64,000 nt of DNA from Hassallia sp050875635 (GCF_050875635.1 NZ_JBPAOH010000022.1:1-64000), one strand, 5' to 3'. Shown: positions 8,651 through 18,554, numbered from the stretch's first letter. A program made the numbers and translations. The notes: generated by a model not told the origin, from the letters alone.

Positions 8651-9115
8651 ATGCATCGAGAACAACTCGCCAAATGGCTGCTTGGAGCTGCTGCGCTTTC
8701 AACAATTATCATTCCCATCGCTGTGGATGCAGTTTTACTAGCAAACGCTCATATGAATAACCCTGCATGGCTACCTCATGCAAAACTGCATTGTGCCATG
8801 TCGTTTTTTGCGGGTGCTTCGTTGGGACTTGCTGCTTTAGCGATTTTGTTAGTTCGTCCGGTAAGCGATCGCTTTTCGATGGGTCTTGCTGCATTTCTCG
8901 GTTCTGCCTTTTGGATTGGGCTAATTGCTGCCGGATTCTTGCCGGGAACTTCTTACGGGTTTCTTAACGATCCAGTTTTTGGTAATATTCGTGAACCTGA
9001 GTTAGGTGGAATCACGATTTATCCGAATGTCGCGCTTGGTGCGATTACTATTGCGATCGCGATTGCAGGTTATTGGTTAACAAGTCAGGCAAAGTCGATT
9101 GACCAATCAAAGTGA
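8651..9115 (+). CDS. Small four-helix membrane protein, unknown function
   Basis: Seen (154 aa): four predicted membrane helices, near residues 8-30 (WLLGAAALSTIIIPIAVDAV), 45-70 (FFAGASLGLAALAILLV), 78-100 and 128-148. Conserved-looking polar residues sit between helices 1 and 2 (NNPAWLPHAKLH). The frame opens at 8612, but ATG 8651 is chosen because GAGGAA lies seven bases before it. It follows the DOMON-like gene by 44 bp and may share its transcript. The family is not recognised with certainty (a DUF6640-like protein is possible). The 282 bp after it hold only scattered HIP1 octamers. Confidence 0.7.
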   Translation: MHREQLAKWLLGAAALSTIIIPIAVDAVLLANAHMNNPAWLPHAKLHCAMSFFAGASLGLAALAILLVRPVSDRFSMGLAAFLGSAFWIGLIAAGFLPGTSYGFLNDPVFGNIREPELGGITIYPNVALGAITIAIAIAGYWLTSQAKSIDQSK

Positions 9116-9397
9116 ACAATCGTTATGCTTATTTGCGATCGCTTTATTTTCAGATGAGGTGAAGAGCGATCGCCTAATTTTCAGATTATACGATACTAAA
9201 ATAACTTGATTGAATTAAGCGCAAGAGCGATATGGATACATTTATTGTTAACAAGGTGATTTCGCAGTAGCACTTTGCGCTTAGATTCGGCTTGAGATTT
9301 TGCCACAGTCATTGCTCAACACCTGTTTAGTTACTGTATTTAAATGCTAGTAAGCACACAGAGCAAAAACAGCGATCGCCTGACTTTTAAGTAACGG

Positions 9398-11104
9398 TTA
9401 GTGCGATCGCACTGTAGACTCCCCAGCTTTTCTTAACTGTCGCATCAGCAAAAATACTAACAATCCGATAATCATCCACTGACAAATAACTGCCAGAAAG
9501 ACCGATATGAATGACTCTGGGTATCCTGTGGGATATAAGATAAGAAGTGGAGCAGCGATTGAAAACAGCCACGCAAATGTATTGTTTCCGGGGTTGGAGA
9601 ACAGCATAGCTACAATTACCAGTGGTAATATCATTACCGCACCCACCGTGCCAGTAGCCCATAACACGCGCTGCTCAGTTTTCATCAACAACATTAGTTG
9701 AGCTAAACCTGCGTAGATTGTAGTTAAATTACCAGCGAAAATTAAAGATAAAAAGGCTGGTATTGCCCCATCAAGTTTAGTACCGGAAAGTAAAATAAAT
9801 AGACTTAAAGCAGTGATGGCAATTATTGCATTTAAAGCGATCGCTACTAAACCCGGACTTTTTTCACTCCAAATTAAATCCTTAATTAACTTGCTATTAG
9901 CAAATTCCTTAAAACTATAAACATGTCGATAGCGTGCCCAATCATATAGACTTTGCCGTTGAGGGTTGAGAGCAGCAATAAGATATAAAAACAGCCACAA
10001 ATTCAAGAACAATAGACATGCCAAATTTTCACTTATCATATAGGAATTGCCCTTAGCAAATACTAATTTTTGCCAATTAGCGCATCCTATTGTTAAAATT
10101 GCAAAGCAAGACGTTAGCAAATAACTTTGCTGTTTACTTAACATAGTGGCATTAGGATCGCGAAAACAACGCTGCAAAGATTGCCAAATAAACCAAGTTG
10201 CGATCGCATAAATCAGCAAATCAAAACCAATTATAGTTACAAAACTAGTTCCTAACGGTATGGCAAACCAATGGAAATTTGCTAATTCTGAAGCAACAGA
10301 TTTAAAAGAAGAATTATCCGAATAATGCGGAATTAAATAAACAGGGTTAATTAACTTCAAGACAACAAATGGATCTTCAGATTGTCCTACTTGAGAAAAT
10401 ATTCCTTGCCTAGTTAATATGAGAAAACCCAAAACTGCACCGCTACCCAACCAAGCTTGAAAACCGCTTAACCAAGAACCAACTAAGCCAAATAACAATG
10501 CGCCACTATAGTATAAAATGCAAGCAGCAACAATAATCGCATAAAAGCTGAAAATCTCAACCAGCGGAATGTTTGCGGCTAAACCCGACCACAAATGCAA
10601 AGGAATTGCTAGGAATACTGCAAGATACAGCAGGATAGGCACACCTAACATTTTACCTAATAAGATGCTTTGGGGTGACTGAGGACTAAGGCGAATAAAA
10701 TTCAGTGTCTGACGACGTTCTTCATTAGCTAAGTCACTGATAATTAGATAGGTTCCTGCAACTAAAATGGTAAAGCAGCCAATAATGCTCAACCATGTAA
10801 ATATGTTTCTAAACCACAATTCCCAATTAATGATAATATTGCCCAATTCATCCTGCAAACATACCCGCGTAGCAGCATTTATATAAGTGTTTTCTCCTGT
10901 ACAATATTTGTTGGTGATAGTTTGAATTGCATTTGGAGTCTTTTCAGTTATTACCTGGGTTTGGAAATATAGAAGTAGTAAAAATTGAACCAACAGAGAA
11001 ATAACAATCGTTAGTAGAATGTTGCGTGGTTTAATACGACCTTTGATTTCTCGCAACAATTGCGGATTCCAGTTTCCTAAACGGTCTACAAAATTTTGCA
11101 TCAT
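9398..11104 (-). CDS. ABC-2-type transporter permease (second copy)
   Basis: Membrane half of an ABC exporter encoded with the ATPase at 13324-14274. Seen (568 aa): opens with MMQNFVDRLGNWNPQLLREIKGR, then about twelve hydrophobic helices. The cytoplasmic signature ANEERRQTLNFIRLSPQS after the second helix is shared almost word for word with the upstream paralogue (ATEERRGTLNFIRLSPQS). Start chosen at ATG 11104 because GGAGAG lies seven bases upstream; the frame itself opens five codons earlier. The paralogy of the two permeases implies a duplication and probably a heterodimeric channel. Substrate unknown. Confidence 0.85.
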   Translation of the reverse strand: MMQNFVDRLGNWNPQLLREIKGRIKPRNILLTIVISLLVQFLLLLYFQTQVITEKTPNAIQTITNKYCTGENTYINAATRVCLQDELGNIIINWELWFRNIFTWLSIIGCFTILVAGTYLIISDLANEERRQTLNFIRLSPQSPQSILLGKMLGVPILLYLAVFLAIPLHLWSGLAANIPLVEIFSFYAIIVAACILYYSGALLFGLVGSWLSGFQAWLGSGAVLGFLILTRQGIFSQVGQSEDPFVVLKLINPVYLIPHYSDNSSFKSVASELANFHWFAIPLGTSFVTIIGFDLLIYAIATWFIWQSLQRCFRDPNATMLSKQQSYLLTSCFAILTIGCANWQKLVFAKGNSYMISENLACLLFLNLWLFLYLIAALNPQRQSLYDWARYRHVYSFKEFANSKLIKDLIWSEKSPGLVAIALNAIIAITALSLFILLSGTKLDGAIPAFLSLIFAGNLTTIYAGLAQLMLLMKTEQRVLWATGTVGAVMILPLVIVAMLFSNPGNNTFAWLFSIAAPLLILYPTGYPESFISVFLAVICQWMIIGLLVFLLMRQLRKAGESTVRSH

Positions 11105-11168
11105 AGCAAAACTCTCCATAATTAGTAGTTAGGGATATGGCTTACACGTCGTAAACGTTGACAGAAAA

Positions 11169-11202
11169 GTAGTCAGTGCTGAAGCGCTGAAGCGCTGACT
11201 AC
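11169..11202. repeat. Palindromic repeat GTAGTCAGTGCTGAAGC...
   Basis: A 34-bp near-perfect palindrome between the two permease genes, with arms GTAGTCAG and CTGACTAC and a core of GCTGAAGC repeats. It belongs to the same structural class as the GTAGTGAGG elements at 27235 and 39458. It may attenuate or stabilise the operon message. Confidence 0.65.
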
Positions 11203-11210
11203 AATTAACG

Positions 11211-13100
11211 TCAGCCTAACAATGCTTTAGTAGCAGATTCCCCTGCTAACTTTACCCGCTTTGTCAATTGAAAGTTTAACAATGCTAAAATGCTAAACTC
11301 AGTCAAGAGTGCCAGAAAAATTGTTGTTGTAGAAGCATATTCTACACCTGCCCAAGGAAAGCTGGAAAACAGCCAGAGGGTAGCATTTTTCGAGGGATAA
11401 ATGGTGAGGAATTGGAGAATCATCGGTGGTAAAAACATTACCGCAGTTACAGTACCAATTGCCCACAAAGAACGCTTAGAAGTTTTCATCATCAACATCA
11501 GTTGAGCTATGGTAGCGTAAATCATCATCAAGGTGATGAATAACGCTAAAGCAAAAACTACATGAATTCTGTGAACATTGTTTCCAAGTCCAAGTAAATT
11601 ACGGCTCTGGTGAACATTTAAAATCGGTGCAACTGCAATCCAAACTATTAATGGGATAATAGCGATCGCTAAATTAATTGCCATTGCTACCAGTGCAATA
11701 CTCTTTTCACCAAAAATCAAATCTTTTAGCAAATTCTTCCAAATACCCTGATGTCGATACCTTGCCCAATCTTGTACAGCTTGACGGTGAGGTGAAAGAA
11801 TTGCAATTAAACCAAGAAGCAGTACTGAGTTACAAAATGCTAACAAAATGAAATTCTCGCCAATTTGAGAATTCACACCGTACAAGCAAGTAGAAGGTTG
11901 ATTAACCAGATTAGGTAGGCAATAATTTTTTACATACTGCAAAGTGAATCCCCACATCATCACTTGCAAACCAGCTACCACCAAATAACTTTGAAGCTTG
12001 CTGATAACAGCGGTATTCGGGTTACGAAAGCAACGTTTTAATGCTTGCCAAATACCAAACGTACACAAGCCATAATTAAATACATGGAATCCAACAATAC
12101 TAGTAATATTTGTTCCAATTGGTAAATAGAAAAACTGCAATTGTTTCAATGGCGAACCATTGTATATATGGTACAAGTTGGGAAACAGATAATTTGTGAT
12201 ATCGAAAGGACTAAACAACCTAAACCAAGTCGTTGAATTGTTAAAGTTTCCTCCAGAAGACGATGCCATCATCATCGTCATAATTAAGAATACTAGAATC
12301 GAGCCACTACCTAACCAAGGTTGAAAACTATTGAACCAACGACAAACTAAACCAAAAAGTAGCGCTGCACTATAAAAGAAAATACAGCTAGCAGCAAGAA
12401 CTGCGTAAAAACTAAAAATGTAACTTAAAGCGATATTAGCAGAACGTCCAGCATACAAATGTAAAGGCACTGCTACTAAAGTTACAAGATAAACTAAAAT
12501 TGGCACTCCTAACAGCTTACCAGTCAAAAGATTTACTTCTGACTGGGGACTGAGGCGAATAAAATTTAGCGTACCGCGACGTTCTTCAGTAGCTAAATTA
12601 TTTATTAGTAAATAAGTTCCTGCTACTAATAGTGTGAAGATAAAAATCACGCTCAATGAGAGAAATATGTATTCCCAATGTTCTCGCCACCACGATTGCA
12701 TATTTAATTGATCGGTTGGGCAAAAATTATCGGAAATGTATTTACTTAAAGCTTGAAGTTTTGCATTTGTCGATTTGAGTTCTGTTTGCAAATCTAGAAG
12801 CGATGCTTTATCAAATCCTTTATTTCTCTTTAAACTAGATATTGCTGTATTAAGTGTGCTGCTTTGTCGATAAAGTGTCTCTTGTTGCTGAAGATAAGAT
12901 TTACTTAGGCGACAGTATTGACCGACTATAGAGTAATTTTCGCCGGGAAAATCTTTTAATTGAAATAAAAATAATACCAGTTGACCAAGTAGCGATATAA
13001 TCAAGGCGATCGCTACAGGCAAAATTTTCAACCGACCTTTGAGTTCGCGCAACAATTGCGGATTCCAATCACCGATTTTATCTATTAAGTTGAGCATCAT
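11211..13100 (-). CDS. ABC-2-type transporter permease (first copy)
   Basis: Seen (629 aa): starts MMLNLIDKIGDWNPQLLRELKGR, matching the second permease. It differs by a roughly 60-residue extracytoplasmic insertion after helix 1 that is helical and polar (KSYLQQQETLYRQSS ... LQTELKSTNAKLQ). It shares the TEERRGTLNFIRLSPQS motif and about twelve membrane helices. The frame extends upstream into repetitive spacer DNA, which would add an implausible Cys/Pro-rich leader. ATG 13100 with GGAG nine bases before it is the better start. It lies 223 bp after the ATPase gene and very probably forms one transporter with it and the second permease. Confidence 0.85.
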   Translation of the reverse strand: MMLNLIDKIGDWNPQLLRELKGRLKILPVAIALIISLLGQLVLFLFQLKDFPGENYSIVGQYCRLSKSYLQQQETLYRQSSTLNTAISSLKRNKGFDKASLLDLQTELKSTNAKLQALSKYISDNFCPTDQLNMQSWWREHWEYIFLSLSVIFIFTLLVAGTYLLINNLATEERRGTLNFIRLSPQSEVNLLTGKLLGVPILVYLVTLVAVPLHLYAGRSANIALSYIFSFYAVLAASCIFFYSAALLFGLVCRWFNSFQPWLGSGSILVFLIMTMMMASSSGGNFNNSTTWFRLFSPFDITNYLFPNLYHIYNGSPLKQLQFFYLPIGTNITSIVGFHVFNYGLCTFGIWQALKRCFRNPNTAVISKLQSYLVVAGLQVMMWGFTLQYVKNYCLPNLVNQPSTCLYGVNSQIGENFILLAFCNSVLLLGLIAILSPHRQAVQDWARYRHQGIWKNLLKDLIFGEKSIALVAMAINLAIAIIPLIVWIAVAPILNVHQSRNLLGLGNNVHRIHVVFALALFITLMMIYATIAQLMLMMKTSKRSLWAIGTVTAVMFLPPMILQFLTIYPSKNATLWLFSSFPWAGVEYASTTTIFLALLTEFSILALLNFQLTKRVKLAGESATKALLG

Positions 13101-13323
13101 ACTCACAAATCTCCAGTGAAGAGGGGACAAGGGGACAGGGGGACAAGGAGGACAAGGGGAGGACACAGCGAGTGCGGGGGTTCCCAAGCCACTGCGTTGC
13201 GGAGGTTCCCTCCGTTGAAGCATGTGGCGTCCCCGTTAAGGAACGTGTCCGTGGACAAGGGGGACAAATGCCCAATGCCCACCAACAACTAACAACCATC
13301 AACCAACAACTAACAACAATTCT
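13101..13323. repeat. Short tandem repeat spacer (GGGGACAAGG and ACCAACAACTA units)
   Basis: Holds runs of GGGGACAAG/GGGGACAGG units (about 13125-13160), a copy of a segment (TTGCGGAGGTTCCCTCCGTTG) also seen near 56545, and CAACAACTAACAAC units up to the ATPase stop. No gene. It produces spurious Pro/Cys-rich open frames. Confidence 0.7.
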
Positions 13324-14274
13324 TCAAGATGCTTGTTTATGACCGAGTTTGAGGAAAATTGTTTCTAGGTCTTCTTGAGTGCAATGAAATTCGCTTAGAG
13401 GAATGTTAGCTTGGATGAGCGATCGCAAGAGATTTGCACTATCTTCTTGATTCCCTGAAAAGTAGACGCGCACACCCTGTTTATCTGGCATAACTTCCCA
13501 CTCTTCCACTAGACAATGATTTTTCAACTCGCTTAAAAGTGGTTCTAAATTTCCCAAAGTCGATAACAAAATTTGCTGGCGAGAAAGACGCTGATAAAGT
13601 TGTTTTAGTGAAGCACTTTCTACCAAAAAGCCAAGTTCCATAATTCCCACTGAAGTACACAGTTCTGCTAAGTCGCTGAGGACGTGCGAGGAAATTAATA
13701 TCGTCATCCCAGCTTCTTGCAATGCTTTAATGATTTCGCGAAAGTGCATTCTGGCAATGGGGTCAAGTCCGGAAACTGGCTCATCTAAAAGTAGTAAAAT
13801 CGGTTCGTGGATAATTGTTCGTGCCAAACTGAGGCGTTGTTTCATCCCCCGCGATAAAGTAGAAATCTGACTGTGGCGTTTATTGCCGAGTTGTATTAAT
13901 TCTAAAACTTCATGTAAGCGTTGAGTGCGACGCGGTTCTCGCAAGCGATACAAACGCGCAAAATAATCGAGATAATCCCAAACTGTGAGATCCTCATAAA
14001 GCGGGTAGTCATCGGGTAAGTAGCCGAGACGACGCTTGAGAGTCGGATTAGTTTTGTCACGTAGTAAGCGAGTGCCATTAATATAAATCTCACCTGTAGT
14101 CGGTTCCTCAGCAGTTGCCAACATCCGGATGAGAGTTGTTTTACCGGCACCATTCGGACCAATCAGTCCGTAAACCTCACCCGCTTGGATCTCCAAATCA
14201 ACATCATTAACCGCAACGTGGCGATCGAATTGCTTAGTCAGTCCACAGGTGCGAATTGCCAGTTCTTTTACCAT
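13324..14274 (-). CDS. ABC transporter ATP-binding protein
   Basis: Energises the exporter formed with the two downstream permeases. Seen (316 aa): Walker A GPNGAGKTT near residue 40, Q-loop region LGYLPDDYPLYEDLTV, signature LSRGMKQR, Walker B ILLLLDEP followed by the D-loop SGLDP, and a switch His in SSHVLSD. About 90 residues follow the nucleotide-binding domain, as in CcmA/NatA-type ABC-2 ATPases. It is first in a three-gene minus-strand set (ATPase, permease 1, permease 2). The family includes gliding-motility (GldA) and drug/Na+ exporters; the sequence does not choose between them. Confidence 0.93.
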   Translation of the reverse strand: MVKELAIRTCGLTKQFDRHVAVNDVDLEIQAGEVYGLIGPNGAGKTTLIRMLATAEEPTTGEIYINGTRLLRDKTNPTLKRRLGYLPDDYPLYEDLTVWDYLDYFARLYRLREPRRTQRLHEVLELIQLGNKRHSQISTLSRGMKQRLSLARTIIHEPILLLLDEPVSGLDPIARMHFREIIKALQEAGMTILISSHVLSDLAELCTSVGIMELGFLVESASLKQLYQRLSRQQILLSTLGNLEPLLSELKNHCLVEEWEVMPDKQGVRVYFSGNQEDSANLLRSLIQANIPLSEFHCTQEDLETIFLKLGHKQAS

Positions 14275-14394
14275 AGCTGCAAAGGGTGCGGTTTAACAGT
14301 TAACCTAACTTCTCTCTACAGCTTTTGTCAGGCTTGTTTCAGAAATTGAAACAAAGTAGGCATTCGAGTGCGCGAAACGCTGATGTAAAATATA

Positions 14395-14484
14395 GGACTT
14401 ACGCAAGGTCATGGAAAAACGTACCGCCAAGGGCGCTGGTTGTACGCCAAGATTCATAGGTTAGAGAGAGTTTTTGCGTAAGTC
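14395..14484. mobile_element. MITE-like element, 90 bp, with perfect 11-bp terminal inverted repeats
   Basis: GACTTACGCAA at 14396-14406 is the exact reverse complement of TTGCGTAAGTC at 14474-14484. The interior (GTACCGCCAAGG ... GGTTGTACGCC) has no coding capacity. Small elements with GACTTACGCA ends are widespread in Nostocales. The whole gap 14275-14710 otherwise holds no gene. Confidence 0.6.
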
Positions 14485-14629
14485 AAGAGATAATTCCATT
14501 TTTTCTTTAACCGGAACTACTACAATTACTATTGATGCTAGATAATGGGAAAGCTTTGACATAAACTAGTGCAGCGTGGCAAAAATAACTATGCAGTTGA
14601 TAAAAGCCTACTATCACAAGCTTTCTTTC

Positions 14630-14669
14630 CTTCTGCCTTCTGCCTTCTGCCTTCTGCCTTCTGCCTTCT
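14630..14669. repeat. Short tandemly repeated 7-mer (TTCTGCC)
   Basis: About five consecutive copies of the heptamer TTCTGCC lie 41 bp before the aspS start codon. This is a classic STRR type of filamentous cyanobacteria. Confidence 0.8.
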
Positions 14670-14710
14670 TACACTAGCCCATCTAGCTCCAGAAATAAGT
14701 ATTAAGACCT

Positions 14711-16498
14711 ATGCGAACTCACTATTGCGGCGCACTCCGTTCCTCACATATTGGAGAAACTGTCACCTTGTACGGATGGGTAGACCGTCGCCGCGATCAT
14801 GGGGGTGTGATATTTTTAGATTTACGCGATCGCTCTGGCGTTGTCCAAATTGTCAGCGATCCCCAACGTACCCCAGATTCTTACGAACCAGCAAACGCTT
14901 TGCGTAATGAATATGTCGTGGAAATCACCGGGAGAGTGACGCAGCGTCCTTCTGAATCGCTAAATACCCGCATCCCCACAGGCGAAGTGGAAATCTACGC
15001 CGATAAAATCGAATTGCTAAACGCTGTTCGCAAACAGTTACCTTTTCAAGTTTCCACCGCAGACAGCGAAACGGTGCGGGAAGACTTGCGGCTGAAATAT
15101 CGTTATCTAGATTTGCGACGCGATCGCATGGCGCATAACTTACAATTGCGCCATGAAGTTGTCAAAACCATGCGTCGCTATCTCGAAGATGTAGAAAACT
15201 TCATCGAAGTTGAAACTCCCATCTTAACTCGTTCCACCCCCGAAGGCGCACGCGATTACATCTTACCCAGTCGCGTCAGTCCTGGTGAGTGGTTTGCACT
15301 TCCACAATCACCGCAGCTATTCAAACAGATATTGATGGTAGCAGGATGCGATCGCTATTATCAAATTGCTCGTTGTTTCCGCGACGAAGACTTACGCGCT
15401 GACAGACAACCAGAATTCACGCAATTGGACATGGAAATGAGTTTCATGTCCCAAGAAGAAATTATCGAACTTAACGAAAAGTTAGTTTCGCATATCTTCA
15501 AAATTGTTAAAGGTATCGAATTACAACTTCCCTTTCCACGTCTCACCTACGCCGAAGCGATGGAACGTTACGGCTGTGATAAACCTGATACCCGCTACGG
15601 TCTGGAACTAGTCAATGTCTCGGATGTATTGAAAGACTCTGGTTTCAAAGTCTTTCGCGAAGCCGTTGCCAATGGCGGTATTGTGAAAATCCTACCCATC
15701 CCCAACGGTAATGATACAATCTCCAATGTCCGTATCAAACCGGGCGGCGACTTATTTAAAGAAGCTGCTGAAGCAGGTGCGAAAGGTTTAGCATACATCC
15801 GCGTCAGAGAAGATGGTGAAATCGACACCATCGGCGCAATTAAAGACAACTTAACACCAGAACAAAAGCAAGAAATTTTACGCCGCACCGATGCCAAACC
15901 CGGACATTTGCTATTATTTGCAGCAGGTGATGCGGCAACTGTCAATAAGACTTTAGATAGATTGCGTCAAGTCATCGCCAGAGAATATAAATTAATCGAT
16001 CCGGAAAAAATCAACTTGCTTTGGGTGGTAGATTTCCCGATGTTTGAGTGGAATGCTGACGAAAAACGCTTAGAAGCACTTCACCATCCATTTACAGCAC
16101 CGCATCCTGATGATTTGTCCGACTTGAAAACCGCCCGCGCCCAAGCGTATGATTTAGTATTTAACGGCTTTGAAGTTGGCGGTGGTAGTCTGCGGATTTA
16201 TCAGCGAGAAATTCAAGAAGAAGTATTTGAAGCGATCGGTTTATCTCCGGAAGAAGCACAAAGTAAATTTGGCTTTCTTTTAGAGGCGTTTGAATATGGT
16301 ACACCGCCGCATGGTGGTATCGCCTACGGTTTAGATCGCTTGGTGATGTTGTTAGCTGGGGAAGAATCAATTCGCGATGTAATTGCTTTTCCGAAAACGC
16401 AACAAGCGCGTTGTTTGTTAACAGATGCACCTTCTGGGGTGGATGCAAAGCAGCTCAAAGAATTGCACGTTGCATCAACTTATAAACCGAAGTCTTAG
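14711..16498 (+). CDS. aspS: Aspartyl-tRNA synthetase
   Basis: Charges tRNA(Asp), and possibly tRNA(Asn) in organisms lacking a separate route. Seen (595 aa, the usual bacterial length): an N-terminal OB-fold anticodon domain (VTLYGWVDRRRDHGGVIFLDLRD); class II motif 1 (about 150-175, FIEVETPILTRSTPEGARD); motif 2 FRDEDLRADRQPEFTQLD; the bacterial GAD insertion (about 290-410); and motif 3 GIAYGLDRLVMLLAG. Start ATG 14711 gives MRTHYCGAL, the family's standard opening. It is monocistronic, bounded by STRRs upstream and a strong palindrome downstream. Confidence 0.97.
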   Translation: MRTHYCGALRSSHIGETVTLYGWVDRRRDHGGVIFLDLRDRSGVVQIVSDPQRTPDSYEPANALRNEYVVEITGRVTQRPSESLNTRIPTGEVEIYADKIELLNAVRKQLPFQVSTADSETVREDLRLKYRYLDLRRDRMAHNLQLRHEVVKTMRRYLEDVENFIEVETPILTRSTPEGARDYILPSRVSPGEWFALPQSPQLFKQILMVAGCDRYYQIARCFRDEDLRADRQPEFTQLDMEMSFMSQEEIIELNEKLVSHIFKIVKGIELQLPFPRLTYAEAMERYGCDKPDTRYGLELVNVSDVLKDSGFKVFREAVANGGIVKILPIPNGNDTISNVRIKPGGDLFKEAAEAGAKGLAYIRVREDGEIDTIGAIKDNLTPEQKQEILRRTDAKPGHLLLFAAGDAATVNKTLDRLRQVIAREYKLIDPEKINLLWVVDFPMFEWNADEKRLEALHHPFTAPHPDDLSDLKTARAQAYDLVFNGFEVGGGSLRIYQREIQEEVFEAIGLSPEEAQSKFGFLLEAFEYGTPPHGGIAYGLDRLVMLLAGEESIRDVIAFPKTQQARCLLTDAPSGVDAKQLKELHVASTYKPKS

Positions 16499-16522
16499 AC
16501 TTCATCCCCGCTTCTTGAAAAG

Positions 16523-16559
16523 TTAGATCCCCGACTTATTTAATAAGTCGGGGATCTAA
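16523..16559. terminator. Perfect 37-bp palindrome after aspS, possible terminator
   Basis: TTAGATCCCCGACTTA and its exact complement TAAGTCGGGGATCTAA flank a 5-base loop. It begins 25 bp past the aspS stop. No long T-run follows, so it may be a repeated palindrome (compare 25757-25789) that also ends transcription. Confidence 0.6.
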
Positions 16560-16607
16560 ACACCGCAAATTTTTACAAATCATATAGGATTGGTATAAAA
16601 ACCCGTC

Positions 16608-16637
16608 GTAGAGACGTTCGGTGTGGAACGTCTCTAC
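16608..16637. repeat. GTAGAGACGTTC palindrome (copy 1)
   Basis: GTAGAGACGTTC and GAACGTCTCTAC separated by a short loop. Close relatives lie at 33557-33585, 37308-37340 and 59927-59956, and a half-copy lies at 18332-18343. Confidence 0.75.
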
Positions 16638-16690
16638 AATCAATATGTGTAATTTGTAGGACATGATATAATTCAGCCACACGACTCTAA

Positions 16691-18325
16691 CTATTTGCTT
16701 AATTTCCAAAGACCAAGATTTTCTGGATAAATGTTTTTTTCAATCTTGTATTTCTGCTGGTTTTCAAGCTTATCTAAGAATACTTGCGGAATAGTATTGT
16801 AGTCAGGATTGTATAAAAAAACGTCACTGAAACTATTACTAAAATTATCAGAAATTTGCGCCACATTCGACTCATTCACCAACCGAAGCCGCACTTTTGG
16901 AGCCAGCACATGGCTGAGAAACATTCCATGACCTATAGACGAGTTTCCCTCACAGGAAACAATTAAAAGTGGGTTGGCAGTTTGGTTGATAATTCTAACC
17001 ATCTGAGGAGTATAAATGTTAAGAAACTTGAGCCACCAAGTTTCTGCTTGAGAACTAATTGCACAAGACATGACTCCGGCTGAAATCAGCAGAACCATCA
17101 CAAGTTGCCAAAGCTTTCGTTTCCAGTTGTTAACAGTGGAGATAATTTGAGTTGCCAGCAGATATGCAACAGCAAGCTGAATACCCAAATAGGTAGGAAT
17201 GAGATACCGAGAAGCTTGCGATCGCACTCCTCCAAAAATTAAATCAGGCATTGCTAGAGGTAGCGCTGTAACCCCAATCAATGTCAATATAAATAACCAA
17301 ATTCGCTGTTGTGTATTACGACAAAGAAAATAAATCGAATAGCCTACTAAAATTAAGATAACAGGAATCAAAAATTTAACTATCAATTTCAATACTGAGT
17401 CATTATAAACACTCCTCAAATCGTAGTTAAAATCAATAAAAAAATAGCTCAAGTTAACAAACCAAGACTTAATCAAACTTAACCTGGGTATTTTATTAGA
17501 TGTCCAGCTTGTTGTTTCATTAACTTTCCCTAAATGAGTAATAAAAATCACTAGCCAAGGTGTGAAAGCTAAAAATCCCAATAAAGACGCCAGCAAATAA
17601 GCAATAACCCTCTGACTGAATCGAAAGCGTTCAATTACGAATACATAAACACCATGAGCGATCGTCACTAACACAGAAAACAAAAATGTATACAGCCCTA
17701 ATGTCACAGATATTGCATACATTAACCAACTAAACTTTGTTTGCAGTCGCATTGCCCGTAGCAGTGTTGCACTAGATAGCAAAATTGTCACAGTCCACAA
17801 ACTATACTCCCGCGCTTCCTGTGCGTACAAAACATGAAATGGTGACACAGCTATCAGTGCAACTGCAACCCATCCCACGAGCGACGAGTTAAATAATTCC
17901 CAGCATAGCCAATAAATACAAGGGAATACTAGCAAACTAATGATGGCAGACAAACTTCTTATTACCGCAACAGAACTACCAAACCATTGCGCCCAAAATC
18001 GCGCCAGCACATAATATAGCGGCGGATGTTGAGCGTTTTCTACTACAAAAGAGTTAATAGTATCTGTTAAAGTTTTTTCCGGAGTAAGACGTTGATATTT
18101 CTGTAAATCTTTAACCCCAATTTCTTGACCAGTGCAGACTTGCCCAACTGTTTCTGACATTGTGTAGCCAGAAATCCGTAATGAGGTAAGAGTCTCGTCA
18201 AACCAGTAGACTTTTCGCTCAATATTGACGAAGCGAAAAAATATACCTAATGCTAATAAAACAATCACTAAAAATCGTAATACTTTGGGAGGAAATGCCC
18301 AAACAGACGGCAATTCGCTGTTCAT
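16691..18325 (-). CDS. GT-C membrane glycosyltransferase (family 39-like), copy 1
   Basis: Likely transfers a sugar from a polyprenyl-phosphate carrier to an extracytoplasmic acceptor. Seen (544 aa): about eleven membrane helices; an acidic motif in the first outer loop, WFDETLTSLRISG with Asp43-Glu44; HPPLYYVLARFW with the conserved HPPLYY; and a C-terminal soluble domain of about 110 residues. It is a clear tandem paralogue of 18555-20183, with the same length, opening (MNSxLPxVWAFPPK) and tail (LWKLSK). The spacer between the two holds AATTCATAATT repeats. The nearby DPM1/GtrA-type gene could supply the lipid-linked donor. Confidence 0.82.
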   Translation of the reverse strand: MNSELPSVWAFPPKVLRFLVIVLLALGIFFRFVNIERKVYWFDETLTSLRISGYTMSETVGQVCTGQEIGVKDLQKYQRLTPEKTLTDTINSFVVENAQHPPLYYVLARFWAQWFGSSVAVIRSLSAIISLLVFPCIYWLCWELFNSSLVGWVAVALIAVSPFHVLYAQEAREYSLWTVTILLSSATLLRAMRLQTKFSWLMYAISVTLGLYTFLFSVLVTIAHGVYVFVIERFRFSQRVIAYLLASLLGFLAFTPWLVIFITHLGKVNETTSWTSNKIPRLSLIKSWFVNLSYFFIDFNYDLRSVYNDSVLKLIVKFLIPVILILVGYSIYFLCRNTQQRIWLFILTLIGVTALPLAMPDLIFGGVRSQASRYLIPTYLGIQLAVAYLLATQIISTVNNWKRKLWQLVMVLLISAGVMSCAISSQAETWWLKFLNIYTPQMVRIINQTANPLLIVSCEGNSSIGHGMFLSHVLAPKVRLRLVNESNVAQISDNFSNSFSDVFLYNPDYNTIPQVFLDKLENQQKYKIEKNIYPENLGLWKLSK

Positions 18326-18554
18326 ATACTAAACGTCTCTACAATATATGTAATTGCCGCACCTGATATAATTAAATCACATTAACGAGGATAACTCGGC
18401 ATGACATCAAGCTAATTAATAATTATTAATTCATAATTCATAATTAAAGAGGGTTTGTTCATGTGTGCCGACTAAAAGCATTTTTGTTTCAAGTGGGATC
18501 TAAATCTCCTCAAGTACATAATTATGAATTATGAATTTTTTTCAAAAATTACAA

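Noticed and set aside
13101..13223. 41-residue Cys/Pro-rich extension of the ABC permease
   Set aside because: Comes from GGGGACAAGG repeats. The paralogue and the GGAG site support ATG 13100.
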